NCBI GenBank assembly: GCA_932521025.1
Contig: OW051468.1
Location: 1,612,064 to 1,676,063 of the forward strand
DNA length: 64,000 bases
Direction of reading: 5' to 3'
Source of the DNA: Oscheius onirici
Taxonomy: Eukaryota; Nematoda; Chromadorea; Rhabditida; Rhabditidae
A program made the position numbers and the translations under genes. The notes under the pieces are model-generated. The model was given only the letters and a program-made list of their open reading frames with translations, made no database searches and had not been told where the DNA came from. Shown here piece after piece: positions 14,301 to 24,974 of the stretch; position 1 is the first letter of the stretch, and every line of letters begins with the position of its first letter.

Positions 14301-15564
14301 CATCAGGACATCGCCGGGATTGTATCTGAATGTTGAATCATTATCTTAGCAGCAAAGCCGTTCATTAGAAAATCTTGATGTAGGGCTAAAAACCAAACCA
14401 AAAGAAGCCCGAAATTGAAGGGAAAAGGTGAAAAGGTTGTCGTTTTTACAATACAGTTAGACAGCTGTTGTGGCCACAAACAAGAGTTAGATAGCTGTTG
14501 TTGCCATAGTCAAGACAGTTAGAGTCAATGCGTTGTGGTCACAGAGAATTTAACGGCAGCAAGACCAAATTTGCAAAACAAGTCAATTTGCTTCATGGCG
14601 GTGAAAAAAAAACTTAATTACCTCCACTTTTCCCAGTCAGGAAGCGCAAAATCGACCAGACGAGTGTCCTAAAAACTGCGTTTCAGTTCGAGAAATAAAA
14701 AAGGTATACCTGAAAATGATGTTCTGCCGTGACGCGAACATTTTGCAGTACCGTAAGTTGGAAATAATCCTGTTCCTTCTCCTCCTCGACGGCTCCGCAG
14801 CCGTAATCCAGCTCAAATTTCGATGGGAGACGCTCGTTTTGGTCAAATTCGAAGCTGGCTTCCTATTTTGTTTATTTTTCTATAAAAAAATAATAAAAAT
14901 ACCGCGAACATCCTATTTTCTCGAATATAAGCCCAAAATTTTTCCTTCCACGGCGTGAGAGCTCCGTCAAGGCCGAGCTCGTGTTGATCGTCGCCTAAAA
15001 TGGCCTACAGGTTATTAAAAAAAAAGTAGTAGAACGAGCCTAAAATCTGACGAATACTGTTCTCCGGTCCCGTGGGAAGAATCATATCGACTCCGAGCTG
15101 CAAAAGACGACGGTAGAGCTTGATTCCGGCCTGATTGTACTTGGCGTAAGAGGAATCGCCCAGACAGAAGACGGCGCACTTTGTCTGCAAAAAGAACATG
15201 GTCATAATTGGGAGGAAAACATAGAAAGGGTAAAAATTGTGAGAATCGCTCTATTTTTTTCAGTATCCGGGAGAAAAAGAAGTGACAAGTGCTCCAAAGC
15301 GCTTACATTTTTTAGCCAATCTTTCGGTATGGCCCTTCTAAGGAGCCACTTCCATGCCTGGAGCATATTTGGCGGAATTTCTCCTTGTCCCGTCGTAGCG
15401 ACTACAAAAACGACAATCTTCTCGTCTGCTAGCCTCTCGACGTCGTACTCGTAAAATGAGACGACTCGGGCCCGTATTCGGCGCAGCATTGCCTCTCTGC
15501 GGACGGATTCGGCCACATCCTGGGCCGTGCCCGTCTCCGTCCCGTACAAAATTAGAAGACTCAT
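11308..15564 (-). CDS. NDOR1: NADPH-dependent diflavin oxidoreductase 1
   Basis: Diflavin reductase (Tah18 in yeast) that moves electrons from NADPH through FAD and FMN to CIAPIN1/Dre2 for cytosolic Fe-S cluster assembly. Nine exons (5' to 3'): 15564-15307, 15184-15040, 14994-14903, 14862-14710, 14668-14622, 14325-13824, 13205-12870, 11594-11528, 11459-11308; 1752 nt, in frame, 583 aa, close to the ~597 aa human protein. Seen: the FMN phosphate loop YGTETGTAQD at residues ~6-15, GLGDSSYAKYN-like CLGDSSYAKYN, GDDQHELG at the end of the flavodoxin domain, the FAD motif RPRAFSIAS near residue 375, NADPH-binding GPGTGVAPF near residue 450, and the terminal LQFETWS. The start codon lies 5 nt after a TTCAG acceptor, suggesting trans-splicing. 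Intron 15039-14995 has a GC donor. Two large introns (13823-13206 and 12869-11595) carry repeats. Confidence 0.95.
13405..13500 (+). repeat. tRNA-like sequence in NDOR1 intron
   Basis: TGGCGCAGTCGGTTAGAGG is a good A box, with a weak B box (AAAGTTTGACTCC) ~45 nt later. The arms do not fold into a whole cloverleaf. Confidence 0.45.
14450..14545. repeat. ACAGTTAGACAGCTG dispersed repeat, example copy
   Basis: Three tandem-like units of GTGGCCACAAACAAGAGTTA / ACAGTTAGACAGCTGTTGT. Others lie at about 1846-1890, 2810-2890, 8922-8972, 11130-11215, 12340-12370, 12760-12835, 33536-33612 and 35180-35240, in both orientations. Confidence 0.75.
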
Positions 15565-15766
15565 AGAATCTGAAGTTGATAGTTTTTTTCTTTACGGAGA
15601 CCAGTAAATGAGTCTCACAACATTGACATTTTCCTGCTAGTGGGAGAGAGTTAGACTAAAGGAATATAACCACAAAAACGAATTGTATCGAAAAGTACAA
15701 GAAGATCAAATTTATCCGGTTTAAAATAGGTAGTACACGGGAAGATACACACACGGGGAGAATAAA

Positions 15767-17261
15767 TTAAGCGTCGACGGGATCGTAGACGATGTCTCTC
15801 TTGATCTCGTCGGCGAACTCGTACCACAGCTTGCTGACATCGATGGACGGGTAGCGAATCTTCTCGGTCGGCGTGATGTGAACCACTGAAAATAAATAGG
15901 TTTTAGAGCTTTTAGTCTTGTTCTTTTGAATTTTGGGATTTAAAACGATCTTTTCAGTAGGAAAAGAGCTAAACACATAGTCCATTTGATAGCAGAAGAC
16001 TCTAATCGAAAGACAAGTTACTTCCAAAAAAGGTAACATCAGAAAAAAACGCACTGTTGCAGACTCCTCCTGATCCGGCATCACGATAGGTAGCATGCAT
16101 GATAGCACGTCTTCCCAGTGCTCTAGCCTCCTCGTCCGTCATCTTCGTCTTGTAATACGTGTCGAGAATACCGTAGGCGTTCAGCATGCCGGAGCCGACG
16201 GAACAGACGCGCAGCTGGCAACGATCTCCGTCACTGTCGACCTTGAAGAGCTGCGGGCCGCGAGTGTCGTAGCCGGCGACCATCGAACCCTAAAAATGAT
16301 GATTCCGGTTTTCAGCAAATCCGCCGTTGGATCAAAACTTCACTTTTTTTTAGCTTTTCGACTTGTAATAATTAGTTCTGATCATGATTTTGGAGCTAAA
16401 AAATGACACTATAACGATGCAAACAACAGGTTTTCAGTCTCAAAATCTCGAAGGAAACGTACAACTGAGAGTCCCTGTCCCTTGTAGTTGTAGAGCACAT
16501 TGGCAAAATACTTGCTGGCAGCCTTGACCGTAATCGGCGTCTTTTCTCTCAGCTCGTAGAGGTCACAATATTTGGCGACGGTACGCGTCCAGAATTGGCA
16601 ATCGGCGGCTCCTCCGGCCATCGTAGCTACCATGCGATCTCCAACGTCGAGAATCTTCATCACGGACTTGGAAGCTGATTTTTGTGCGTTTTTTTGTGGA
16701 AAATCTAGGAAAAATACCGATATATTCGCCCGAGGAGGCACGAGAATCGACGGCGATGATGATTCCTCCCTTGTCTTCGGCAGTAGCCGGCTCGTAAATG
16801 AAGGCCAGCGTGGTAGTTCCCCTGCGGAACTGCATTGTGCCGGCCGTCTTGCCAAAATGGTTCGAGACGAATTCCTTGGCCTGGAAAAGGCCGGTTTTAT
16901 TGTCAAAATATGCTCATTTGGCGAATATTTAAGGTAATGATTCTTGTACATATCGCTGCGGCGGGGTCAAACTGCCATGGCATTTGCTAGTGTCATTTTA
17001 AAGGCAAAACACGCAAAAGAGAAAAACAGGAATTGAACTTGCATCGTTCGCGCAGCAATCGAACGGATAGCTATTGCACTACGGCGGCAAGTTCAGACAG
17101 AACGGCTAGCCGTGCAAAATAAGGAAAAGCCTTACCGGGATGCCTAGAGGCGGATTGGGAAAGGTCATCATGCTGTGAACGGGCTCGTGCATGAATTGGC
17201 TCTTCAGTACGGCCGTCTCGCCGGTCTCCTCGTCGCGATCGTCAAAGCCACAACCCCACAT
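15767..17261 (-). CDS. PSMB5: 20S proteasome subunit beta type-5 (chymotrypsin-like)
   Basis: Catalytic beta5 subunit of the 20S proteasome. Exons: 17261-17136, 16880-16718, 16674-16463, 16289-16055, 15885-15767; 855 nt, 284 aa, phase-checked. A 63-residue propeptide ends at Gly63, leaving Thr64 (in RGTTTLAF) as the N-terminal nucleophile of the mature chain. The partners Asp (AVDSRA, residue 87) and Lys (residue 103) are present, as are the family blocks MAGGAADCQFW, YKGQGLSV and SVGSGMLNAYG. Between the first two strands there are about seven more residues (around EPATAEDKG) than in the usual beta5, so Asp17 and Lys33 equivalents sit at 24 and 40 of the mature chain. ATG is 10 nt after a TTTTCAG acceptor. 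It lies 203 bp upstream of NDOR1 and 229 bp downstream of JAGN1 on the same strand. Confidence 0.95.
17022..17105 (-). repeat. tRNA-like sequence in PSMB5 intron 1
   Basis: On the minus strand, GCCGCCGTAGTGCAATAGCT (A box) and AAGTTCAATTCCTG (B box) are spaced as in a tRNA, but the acceptor stem does not pair. Confidence 0.45.
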
Positions 17262-17489
17262 GATGAAAACTGAAAACAATTGGGCTAAAAAAGTCGACAA
17301 AATATGTAAAAATCGAAGTAATGATGTCGGCTGAGACCGAAAATCTGGAAAATGAACAATATTGAGTCAAAATTTCGAATTTCTAATACTTGAAGGCCGT
17401 ATAATTGACATGTACAATAAAATTTCAACAAAGAGCCTAAAATACATAACAAGGCAAACAGAAAGAGGTCATATATGGGCGTGGAGGTC

Positions 17490-18846
17490 TTATTCTCTGT
17501 GCATTTTCTGGACGGGCGTCCAGGCAGAGCTTAGAAGATAGGAAAAGTACATGCAGAAACAGTGAATTTGGAGTGCGACGGCGAAGAAAATGTACCAGAT
17601 TATGACCATCGGGAAGGTGCCCTGAAAAACGTGGGGTTAATCTGAGAATCTGAGGGAATTTTTGGAACAAGCAGTCCTTTAAATTTTAGCTCGTTGTGCG
17701 CTTTTTCATCGCCGAAATACTGACAAGGACAGGGTTCGATAGATCTCAGTACGCAAATTAGCGTCACGAGTGTCTTTTGCACATTTTTCATCGTGCCGAC
17801 GCGAAAACATACATGAACGGACAAAAAAGACGTCAAACATGCTGCCAAGGAACAGTTCGGCAATTTTTAATGGACTGCTTGCATCGGCGGGTCCCGTCAC
17901 GACAATTTAAATACTGGAAAGCGGCAATTCAAAATTTCAATGCCGGGCTCGAAAACGTGGACGTCAAAATACAAGGGACTGCCTAGTGCGCATTGCACTT
18001 CCGAGAAATATAAACGCACTCGGAATGTGGCCGTATTGCTATTTTCGTTGCTGATATAGTCGTGAAGCTCCGTAATTTGACTGGCGAAGCCGGCAACACA
18101 TGGCAGGATGCCGGTGAAGAACTGGGCGTAGTAGTGCATGTCGTTCAGCTTCACCTGCAAACAATGGCATATTTTTGTAGTTCAAACATGAAAACTTATG
18201 AAAATTCAAGCAAGAAAACGAGCCTTATTACGTGGAAAGGACATCAGGGCAAGAATTGGCGGAATGAAGGAGAAACACCACATGTATTCCCAGAGAGAAG
18301 CCTCGGGGAGGTCGAGTCGCTCGAAGAAGGCACTTTTGTAGCCGAAATTCTCCTTCAAAAGCTGGCTACCAACCTAGAGATAACACTTGTCGAGGGATAC
18401 ATCAAAAAACCGACCTTTAGCCACATAAAGACGAGAATGAGAGCGTGGGGTACGAAGAACCATTTCAGCGTGGTTTTGTAGCTGGCACTGAAGAAAAAAA
18501 AACTTATTAAAGTCTGCTCAAAAAAAAAGAACGCAACAGTAACCCATAAATATTTCGCTTCGAGAACCACAAACCCGCGAAGTGCGCCAATTAACCGTTG
18601 AGAAAATCAAGAAAACGGTTTGAATTGTTGCAGTTTACCTTGAAAATCAGGGGGTTTGTGGTTCTCGAAGCGAAATATTTATGGGTTACTGTTGCGTTCG
18701 TTTTTTTGAACAGACTTTATTATTCGGAAACGCGAAAAAAAATGTCGAAGGACGGACCTCTCTTGATAATGAGCCGCTATCCGCTGCCTGTGCTGGAAGT
18801 CGGTCCCATCGGTTCCCGCGGCTCGAACTCCTCCTTTCGAAGACAT
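17490..18846 (-). CDS. JAGN1: Jagunal homolog 1 (ER membrane protein)
   Basis: Jagunal is a four-helix ER membrane protein needed for ER organisation and secretory traffic. Exons: 18846-18758, 18487-18415, 18361-18224, 18154-18020, 17719-17669, 17621-17490; 618 nt, 205 aa. The N-terminus contains [15 protein letters not shown], nearly the same as human JAGN1 from memory, and the conserved LSFPRN-type segment appears as LMSFPRNK. Hydrophobic helices are visible in [41 protein letters not shown] and [18 protein letters not shown]. The ATG follows a TTCAG acceptor directly. Intron 1 (18757-18488) contains a MITE. Intron 3 (18223-18155) needs a GC donor. The 3' end of the small exon 5 uses a poor GT site (17668) and is the least certain boundary. 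Confidence 0.88.
18507..18720. mobile_element. TTAA-type MITE in JAGN1 intron 1
   Basis: Terminal inverted repeats of about 70 bp (starting AGTCTGCTCAAAAAAA on the left; GAACAGACTTTA on the right) flank a short core. The arms share AACGCAACAGTAACCCATAA and CGAAGCGAAATATTTATGGG on opposite strands. The left end abuts TTAA and the right end TTAT, so the target duplication is imperfect. Ends match the element at 55686. Confidence 0.75.
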
Positions 18847-20269
18847 CTGAAGTTAATTTTTTGCGAAAAAAAAAATCTTGCGGGAAAACGCATGAAAAGT
18901 GGAAGGAGAGGTAAGAGAACGTTGAACGAAAATGCAAAAGTTGAAATTGTCATCAGATGAGAATAAAGGACTGCCTAGTCGATGGGGCGTGTTTATGGTT
19001 CACAACCAGCTGAAAACGCAAAAATACAAGAGCTTCAATCCTTCAGTCGACATTTCAAGGGCACTTTCCACGAGGATTACCGAATTCCGCGAATAGAATA
19101 CTGGCATTTGTAAATGAGTTGAACACCGACAAATCTTGGCCTAATAAGCCACATTTAGTTACAACAAAAACTTCGAGGAAAACGAGTTCATTGCGTATCT
19201 CATCTCACACAGACGGACAGCTTAACAATTTAACAAAAACGGGGGGTTTGGTTGATAGAAGTAATTGGCTATCTAAAAAGCCAAGGAAAAGCAAAAAGGT
19301 GGGTGTTTGACAAAAAAAAGAAGCAGTTAACGAACATGATTTACATAAAGAGGAATGGGAGCCTTATGAATGGGAAATGGTGATGGCATCGAGCATCAGA
19401 GTGAGCATTTCCTCGTAGAGATCCGGGTTGTGCTTTTCGGTCTCCTCACGCAGCGGACGGTCAGCCATGACTTTGCAGATGAGCTCCAGTCCGACGGTGT
19501 TCTTCTTCATGGCTTCAGTCTCGGCGGCGGCTTTCTTCTTTTGGGACAGTTTTGTAGTGTTTCTCTGAAAATTTGATGATTAGCTGGCTTCAGTTTTCAA
19601 GCTCATTCAACTGGAAATGAGAATCTGTAGACCATTCAGCAGCAGGATGTTCATGTTGATACGCTCCCCGAGGTTCCAGTTCTCATTTCCAGCCGAACAC
19701 GAGTCGAGAATCATAACACGAGAAATTAGCTGACCCTCTTTTTGGCAGCCTTGCTTTTTGCGTCATCTCTCTGATGAGAGGTACTAGTCGATCCATCTTC
19801 GACGACCAAGGGACAGCGGACGGCCAGATGACCAGTTTTTCCGCAATTGTAGCAGCCTAAAAACAATTCATGGTGGACCGGGAGAAGAAGAAGAAACTCA
19901 CGAAGGACATCTTTAGGATTATCAGTGTTGTGGTAGCAGATCTGAGTCGAGTGTCCGCCACGATGACAGATCGTGCAATAGAGCGGAATGCGTCTACCTA
20001 CCGTCGATGTAGACTTGTTTCCCAAGTGAGGAGCAGCGCTGTCGTAATGGGTGCCGATTTGAGAAAGATCTGAAAAATAACCAGTTTGTCCGGTATGGAT
20101 TAATTTGAAGGGTAATGCTACGAGATTAAGGGAGATGGAGGGGTAAAATTAGATTAAGATTGGGATCGGAGTGAGACAAATTCAATCCCGGGTGATGTTT
20201 CTACAACTTTTAATAATTTCTGCGGGATCTAGAAAGGCTAAAAGCGGGCAAAATAGGACAGGGAGCAAA

Positions 20270-20360
20270 CTGTAATAATGAAACTGGGCGGCGTTACGTC
20301 TCGTTCAAACAGCCGGCTCGGCTCGAAGGGGGTCCACGAGCCGGCCCGGCTCGAGCTTTT
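20270..20360. repeat. GC-rich GGCTCGAGC-type repeat
   Basis: A short GC-rich tract with repeated CCGGCTCG and GGCTCGAGC words followed by a T run. The same CCGGCTCGAGCTTTC word with a T run recurs at about 52515. It lies exactly where homology between the two zinc-knuckle copies ends (20262). Confidence 0.4.
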
Positions 20361-20639
20361 TTTTCCAAATTTCACATTTTTCTTAGCTTTCTGATCAGTG
20401 ATGTGCGGAAATTTCTTCTGCAAAAGTGCGTAACGATTAGGTATCGTCGTTTTTAGCGTTGTTAACTTCAGTTTTTCTTTTATTCCTATTTTTCCGCAAT
20501 GAGCGCTGCCCAAATACACTTACAAAAAATAAAAACAGAGTAAAAATGTTTTGGATAACTAACTTCGTAATAAGAAGTTTAGACAAGTTGATTTGGGAGA
20601 CTTTGTTTCTGCATTCGGTAGTTCCCACACAAGGAATAT

Positions 20640-21340
20640 AAGGAGGATAGTACGTTACTTTGTGTTGTGTCCTACAAAAGTGTTGTGTCGTCACACATTC
20701 TTTGTATTACGCGCCATATCCTACCGTTGTTGGTCCCGTCACGATTGTACCGTTACCCGCCAACCGCGCCCTATTTGAATGCCCTGGTGATCTCTAATTC
20801 TCTTCTTCTCTTGGACCGCACTAGAGCGGTTTTATTATTCTTCTTTCAACAAATAAACTTGAATAAACCAAGACACGTGTTCATCAGATTATCTAACGTA
20901 TAGACATATCATTGGCGATCAGTCTACGAACTCTCACGATTTTTCCTGCGAAATTTTGCTGAAAAAGGCATTAGTGACCTCATCTTTGGTCTGCGAGCAA
21001 TTGCAGAGCCACTTGTAGTCCTCAGGACAAACGTTGTTGTCGGAAAGGCATCGATTTCGACTAAATTACCTCTCAGGGGTTATACGTCGACTTCTGCTGA
21101 GAAATTTAACCATTTCTCGTGAAAGTAGCAGATCACATCGTTACGGCACGTTTGCCCTCGTCTAGACTACAATATTCCCTGTTCCTGGCCTGAAAAATGG
21201 CAGGAAACAATGATACAGGTGAGCAGGATGAAAAATCCGACTTGAAGGAGCTGACAAAGCTCATGACAACAATGATTCAGCAGAATCAACAGATGTCAAT
21301 AGAATCTGAATACATGGAAGCTGGGGAACTGAGACGCGAA
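20640..21340 (+). mobile_element. Fragment resembling the 5' end of an LTR retroelement
   Basis: About 250 bp ending near 20910 has an AATAAA (20866 region) and a CA end, directly followed by TTGGCGATCAGTC, which looks like a primer-binding site. At 21197 an ATG opens a short acidic Gln/Met-rich frame (MAGNNDTGEQDEKSDLKELT, then MTTMIQQNQQM) like the start of a gag protein; it fuses into pseudogene sequence after ~45 codons. No reverse transcriptase or second LTR is seen. The identification is inference from layout. Confidence 0.4.
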
Positions 21341-21999
21341 TCGGGTTTCGATTTCGGTTTTGTAAGAAAGGGTACGAATGAGCAAGATGGGAAGGGTTAT
21401 AGGCGGTAGGTGTCCAGAATGCTATGAGCCAGGAGAAAAGAAGACAAAATGGCTACCTTTTTCCATCAGCGGCTTGATCGACTCTTCCATGTCCGCCGAG
21501 TTTTTCTTGCCACCATTATCCATCTTCGACTCTTCTAAAACGATATACCGTACCTAAAGACAGCTTACTGAACTTCTGTTGTGCTTCTTCACGTCGAATT
21601 TCGGCCAGAGCTTGTATGGCCTTTGTTCTATGCTGCTATTTGTTTGGCGTCCTGCCGATCCATCCGCTGGAGAAGTCCCGAAAATCTTGGAGGCAGGGAC
21701 GCTAGGTGCTCATCGACGAGGCCGGAGGGATTTCACTTGCTTGCGGCGGAGCAAAGACGGCGTCGAAGTTGAAAGGCGTGCTGCTTTTTTGGTTGATCAT
21801 CTCCATGCTTCTATAGTCCGTGTTGCACTTGCAGTCGAGTCGAGCACAGTTAGAGAAGGACTTCTTATGAAATTTGGACTACCCTTAAAGACGACTCAGA
21901 AACATACTTCTGATATCGTTCGTGAGTCATCGTTTCAAGTACTTTATGCATGAGTCTTCATACTTCACCTGAGCATCTACTTGAATTCAGATTGTCCGA

Positions 22000-22865
22000 A
22001 CTAACAGGCTTCGTTCCGAATGGACGCAACGATTTCCTTTCACGACCATTGCTTTTTACTGACAATGAGTGGGAACGCAATGGGAACGACTTACTCCACT
22101 GATCACCAAGGCACGCAAAGTTGCGTACGAATTGCTAGTTCAACTCCATTTCAAACTTTCCAGCTTTCAAACTCTTGTCTTGAACCACTACACGCATGGA
22201 AGACTTTTCGATTATGATCTCGTCCCCTTGTCGGTTGCGGATTCGCGTTTTTGGGAGCTTGCTCTCATTTTAGAACTCACGTTTCTCGTTTTCTCGATTC
22301 ATCTCTTGTTTTTTTCCACTCTCTTTCACTCTAAAATTCCTTATTCATTACACATAAATGGCGCAAAGAATAGTTCCGTGTCGCTTCCTTTTATAGTCTT
22401 TTCAGGATGTATCTCGAATTCATCACTTTTTCACTCTTTCTATGAAAACAGTCAAGTACTTATAGCAAAAAGAAATGGAAACCTCCGCTGTTTACGCTGT
22501 AGATTGACACTAATGCGGACATTGTACCCGGGACTAGTTTATCGCCGCAAGCATAACGGTCAGCCAATATGCTGGTTACGTTTTGCTGCTTTTGTTGTAC
22601 GATTTGTCTTCTTCGGAAATTATTTTGACTTTTTCTTTCAGTCGTTTGACTATACATTCCTCTCGTAAACATTTCATTGGCTTTTCTCAATGGAATGCAT
22701 ATCTTTCCCTAATGTAACAGCTTCCAGAACTCCGAAGTTGGTCAGCGACGATGTTCAACACGGGGTGAGTATTTTCTTTACTTCTTCTTCTTTAATTGCT
22801 GCTCTCCTGATAGAGTCGAGTGTTATCAGTGAAAAGTCCACGCGGTCTCACTATTTTCACCCAAA
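22000..22865. other. Gap upstream of HSDL2, no gene recognised
   Basis: A 199-codon open frame runs on the plus strand (22069-22668), with a hydrophobic second half, but I see no family motif and no clear intron signals. It may be transposon debris belonging to the rearranged block between the gene copies. The HSDL2 promoter should be near its 3' end. Confidence 0.3.
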
Positions 22866-24369
22866 ATGGCCGACCAACCTACCAGAAGAGGGTTTGTTTC
22901 CTCTTTTTTTATATTAGCCAGTTCTAATTCGTTGTTTTCAGTAAATTCGTCGGCAAAACTGTTTTGATCACCGGAGCTTCTCGCGGCATCGGTAAGGAAA
23001 TCGGTCTTAAGCTTGCCAAAGATGGGGCCAACATCATCATTGCTGCGAAAACGGCCACAGCTCATCCTAAACTTCCCGGAACGATTTACAGCGCTGCCGA
23101 AGAGATGGAAAAGGTATTTTCAACAGTATTTTCCCAAAATAATCAAACGAAGGCAGGAGGAAAAGCTCTAGCCTGCATTGTGGACGTGCGTGACGAGAAA
23201 TCCGTTCAACAAGCCGTTGAAGATGCTGTCAAGAAGTTCGGTGGCATTGATATTCTCATCAACAATGCCTCAGCCATCAGCATGTCCAATACAGAAGACA
23301 CTGACATGAAACGATACGACCTGATGCATTCGATCAACACTCGCGGAACTTATCTCATGTGAGTTTTCGTCGTTTTTCTTTAAAATAATGCCTTTGAGGT
23401 CGAAGACGTGTCTTCCATACTTGAAACAGGGCAAAAACCCCCATATCCTCAACATTTCTCCACCGCTGCTCATGGAAAAACAGTGGTTCGCTAACCATGT
23501 CGCTTACACCATGGCCAAATACGGTAAAACCTTTATTTTCGCTTTTGAATTTGAAATTTCAGGAATGTCAATGTGTGTTCTCGGCATGCATGAAGAGTTC
23601 CGTCCTTATGGAATCGCTGTCAACGCTCTCTGGCCCCTTACAGCCATCTGGACTGCAGCCATGGACATGCTCAGCTCGGGAACAGCAGCCAGCGGTTGCC
23701 GCAAAACGGACATTATGGCTGATGCTGCCTATGCCATTCTCTCGAAGAACAGCCGCGACTATACCGGTCAATTCCTCATTGACGAAGATGTTCTTCGTGC
23801 CGAAGGAGTCACCAATTTTGACAAATACGCCATGGATCCCTGTAAGAACTCGTCGATATTTTTCGTATCCAAGATTCAGCTGCTCCTCTCATGCCTGACT
23901 TCTTCATCCCCGGTGGTGTTTACGACTCGGTTTTCCAAACGCCCGGAGATAGACAGAAGAGCCGGAAAGAAATCAACAAGGCCGTCTCTGGCAGCGAAAT
24001 CCAACAAGTCTTGAAATCGGTCGGAGGCCTCATCAACAAGGAAATTGTCGAAAAAATGGGCGCCGTTTACCAATTCAAAATCACAGGTTCGTTTTTCTTC
24101 TGTAGAAATCTCAGTACGATTATCTAGGGGACAGCCAAAAGACGGTTGTTCTTGACCTGAAAAACGGAGACGGCTCGATCAAGGAAGGCAGTGATGACAA
24201 GGCCGACGTCAAGTTTACCTGTTCCGACTCCGATTTTCCTCAACTCTTCAATGGAAAGCTCTCACCGACAACTGCCTTCATGTCCAAACGTCTGAAGATC
24301 CAGGGCGATATGCCGAAGGCTCTGAAGCTCGAGGGCCTTCTGAAGAAGATCAACAAGAGCAAATTGTAA
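22866..24369 (+). CDS. HSDL2: Hydroxysteroid dehydrogenase-like protein 2 (SDR plus SCP2 domain)
   Basis: Predicted peroxisomal short-chain dehydrogenase with a C-terminal sterol-carrier (SCP2) domain, linked to fatty-acid and lipid metabolism. Exons: 22866-22891, 22942-23113, 23153-23358, 23399-23523, 23563-23841, 23880-24086, 24128-24369; 1257 nt, phase-checked, 418 aa, the same length I recall for human HSDL2. Seen: the cofactor loop TGASRGIG (residues 19-26), NNASAIS, the catalytic YTMAKYG, and the family block AAKTATAHPKLPGTIY. The SCP2 part begins near the sixth exon and ends KINKSKL; the last three residues SKL are a classic type-1 peroxisomal targeting signal. It lies between the two zinc-knuckle copies, on the opposite strand. 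Confidence 0.96.
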
Positions 24370-24974
24370 ACTTGTACGAAAAGTGTGTATAGATTCACCA
24401 AAATGTAGATTATCCAATTGTAAACCGGTCAGGTAAATACATATGCCTTTTTTTTGTAGCGAGTTCCCTATGGTAGAGCTGACCGTCCATGACCCAGATA
24501 CTGGGTAAACAAAAAGATAAGACCGATTGCTCCGAGATATGTCTTTGGCATGACGAACTTAGCCGATTTTGGATAAAATATGATTTGAATTTTGCCGCGC
24601 ATAACTTGCAGCTTTGACGGGAAATTGTTCTTCCTCCGTTTTTATATTTTGTGTATTTTCCTTTTTTTGGAGGTGACAACTGCTGAGGGCTGCGTAAATT
24701 TTTTGGAAAACATGCCAGAAATTCTAATTGTCTTGCTGTATTTTGTCTTTTCATGATCGCGAGCGAATCTCCTGTCGTTTCTCTTTGTCTTTAGCATGTT
24801 GCTGTCGCCGCCGGACTTCACGTGTTTGTGTTGCCCCTGAGTGCGCTGTAATGGCTCCGATCTCTTAGTACTAGGCCAAGGCGTTTGTGTAAATGAGAGC
24901 AATGATCATGTTCACAATGACCGTCGCCGGACAGCAGAATATGCAAAATTTCATCCTTCTCGGATGAGTTGAAC

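Larger units (their letters stand above)
11308..18846 (-). promoter_or_regulatory. Operon-like, probably trans-spliced cluster JAGN1-PSMB5-NDOR1
   Basis: Three unrelated genes lie head to tail on the minus strand with gaps of 229 and 203 bp between stop and next start. Each start codon follows a T-rich CAG acceptor within 0-10 nt with no matching upstream donor nearby. In nematodes this is the usual look of an operon resolved by spliced-leader trans-splicing. I did not find a spliced-leader gene in the window, so this is inference from spacing and acceptors. Confidence 0.5.
19364..21860 (-). pseudogene. Broken copy of the CCHC zinc-knuckle gene
   Basis: Degenerate copy of the gene at 26260-28069. 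Exons 3-5 (20069-19902, 19856-19735, 19564-19364) are almost identical to the intact copy and remain open. Exon 2 (21534-21457) is also open. Exon 1 (about 21860-21569) lacks the ATG and first codons, has at least two deletions relative to the intact copy, and carries a TAG in place of CAG at 21638-21636. The intron between exons 2 and 3 holds about 1.07 kb of unrelated sequence with LTR-element-like features. A shorter protein started elsewhere cannot be excluded. Confidence 0.7.

Noticed and set aside
15005-15040. Frameshift in NDOR1
   Set aside because: Apparent stop after RQIL is explained by a GC-donor intron that restores the conserved frame.
19370-19576. Plus-strand frame repeated at 26266-26472
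   Set aside because: Antisense of the last exon of the zinc-knuckle gene, which explains its conservation in both copies.
22069-22668. 199-codon open frame as a real gene
   Set aside because: No homology recognised, no splice context, and strongly hydrophobic or low-complexity second half.
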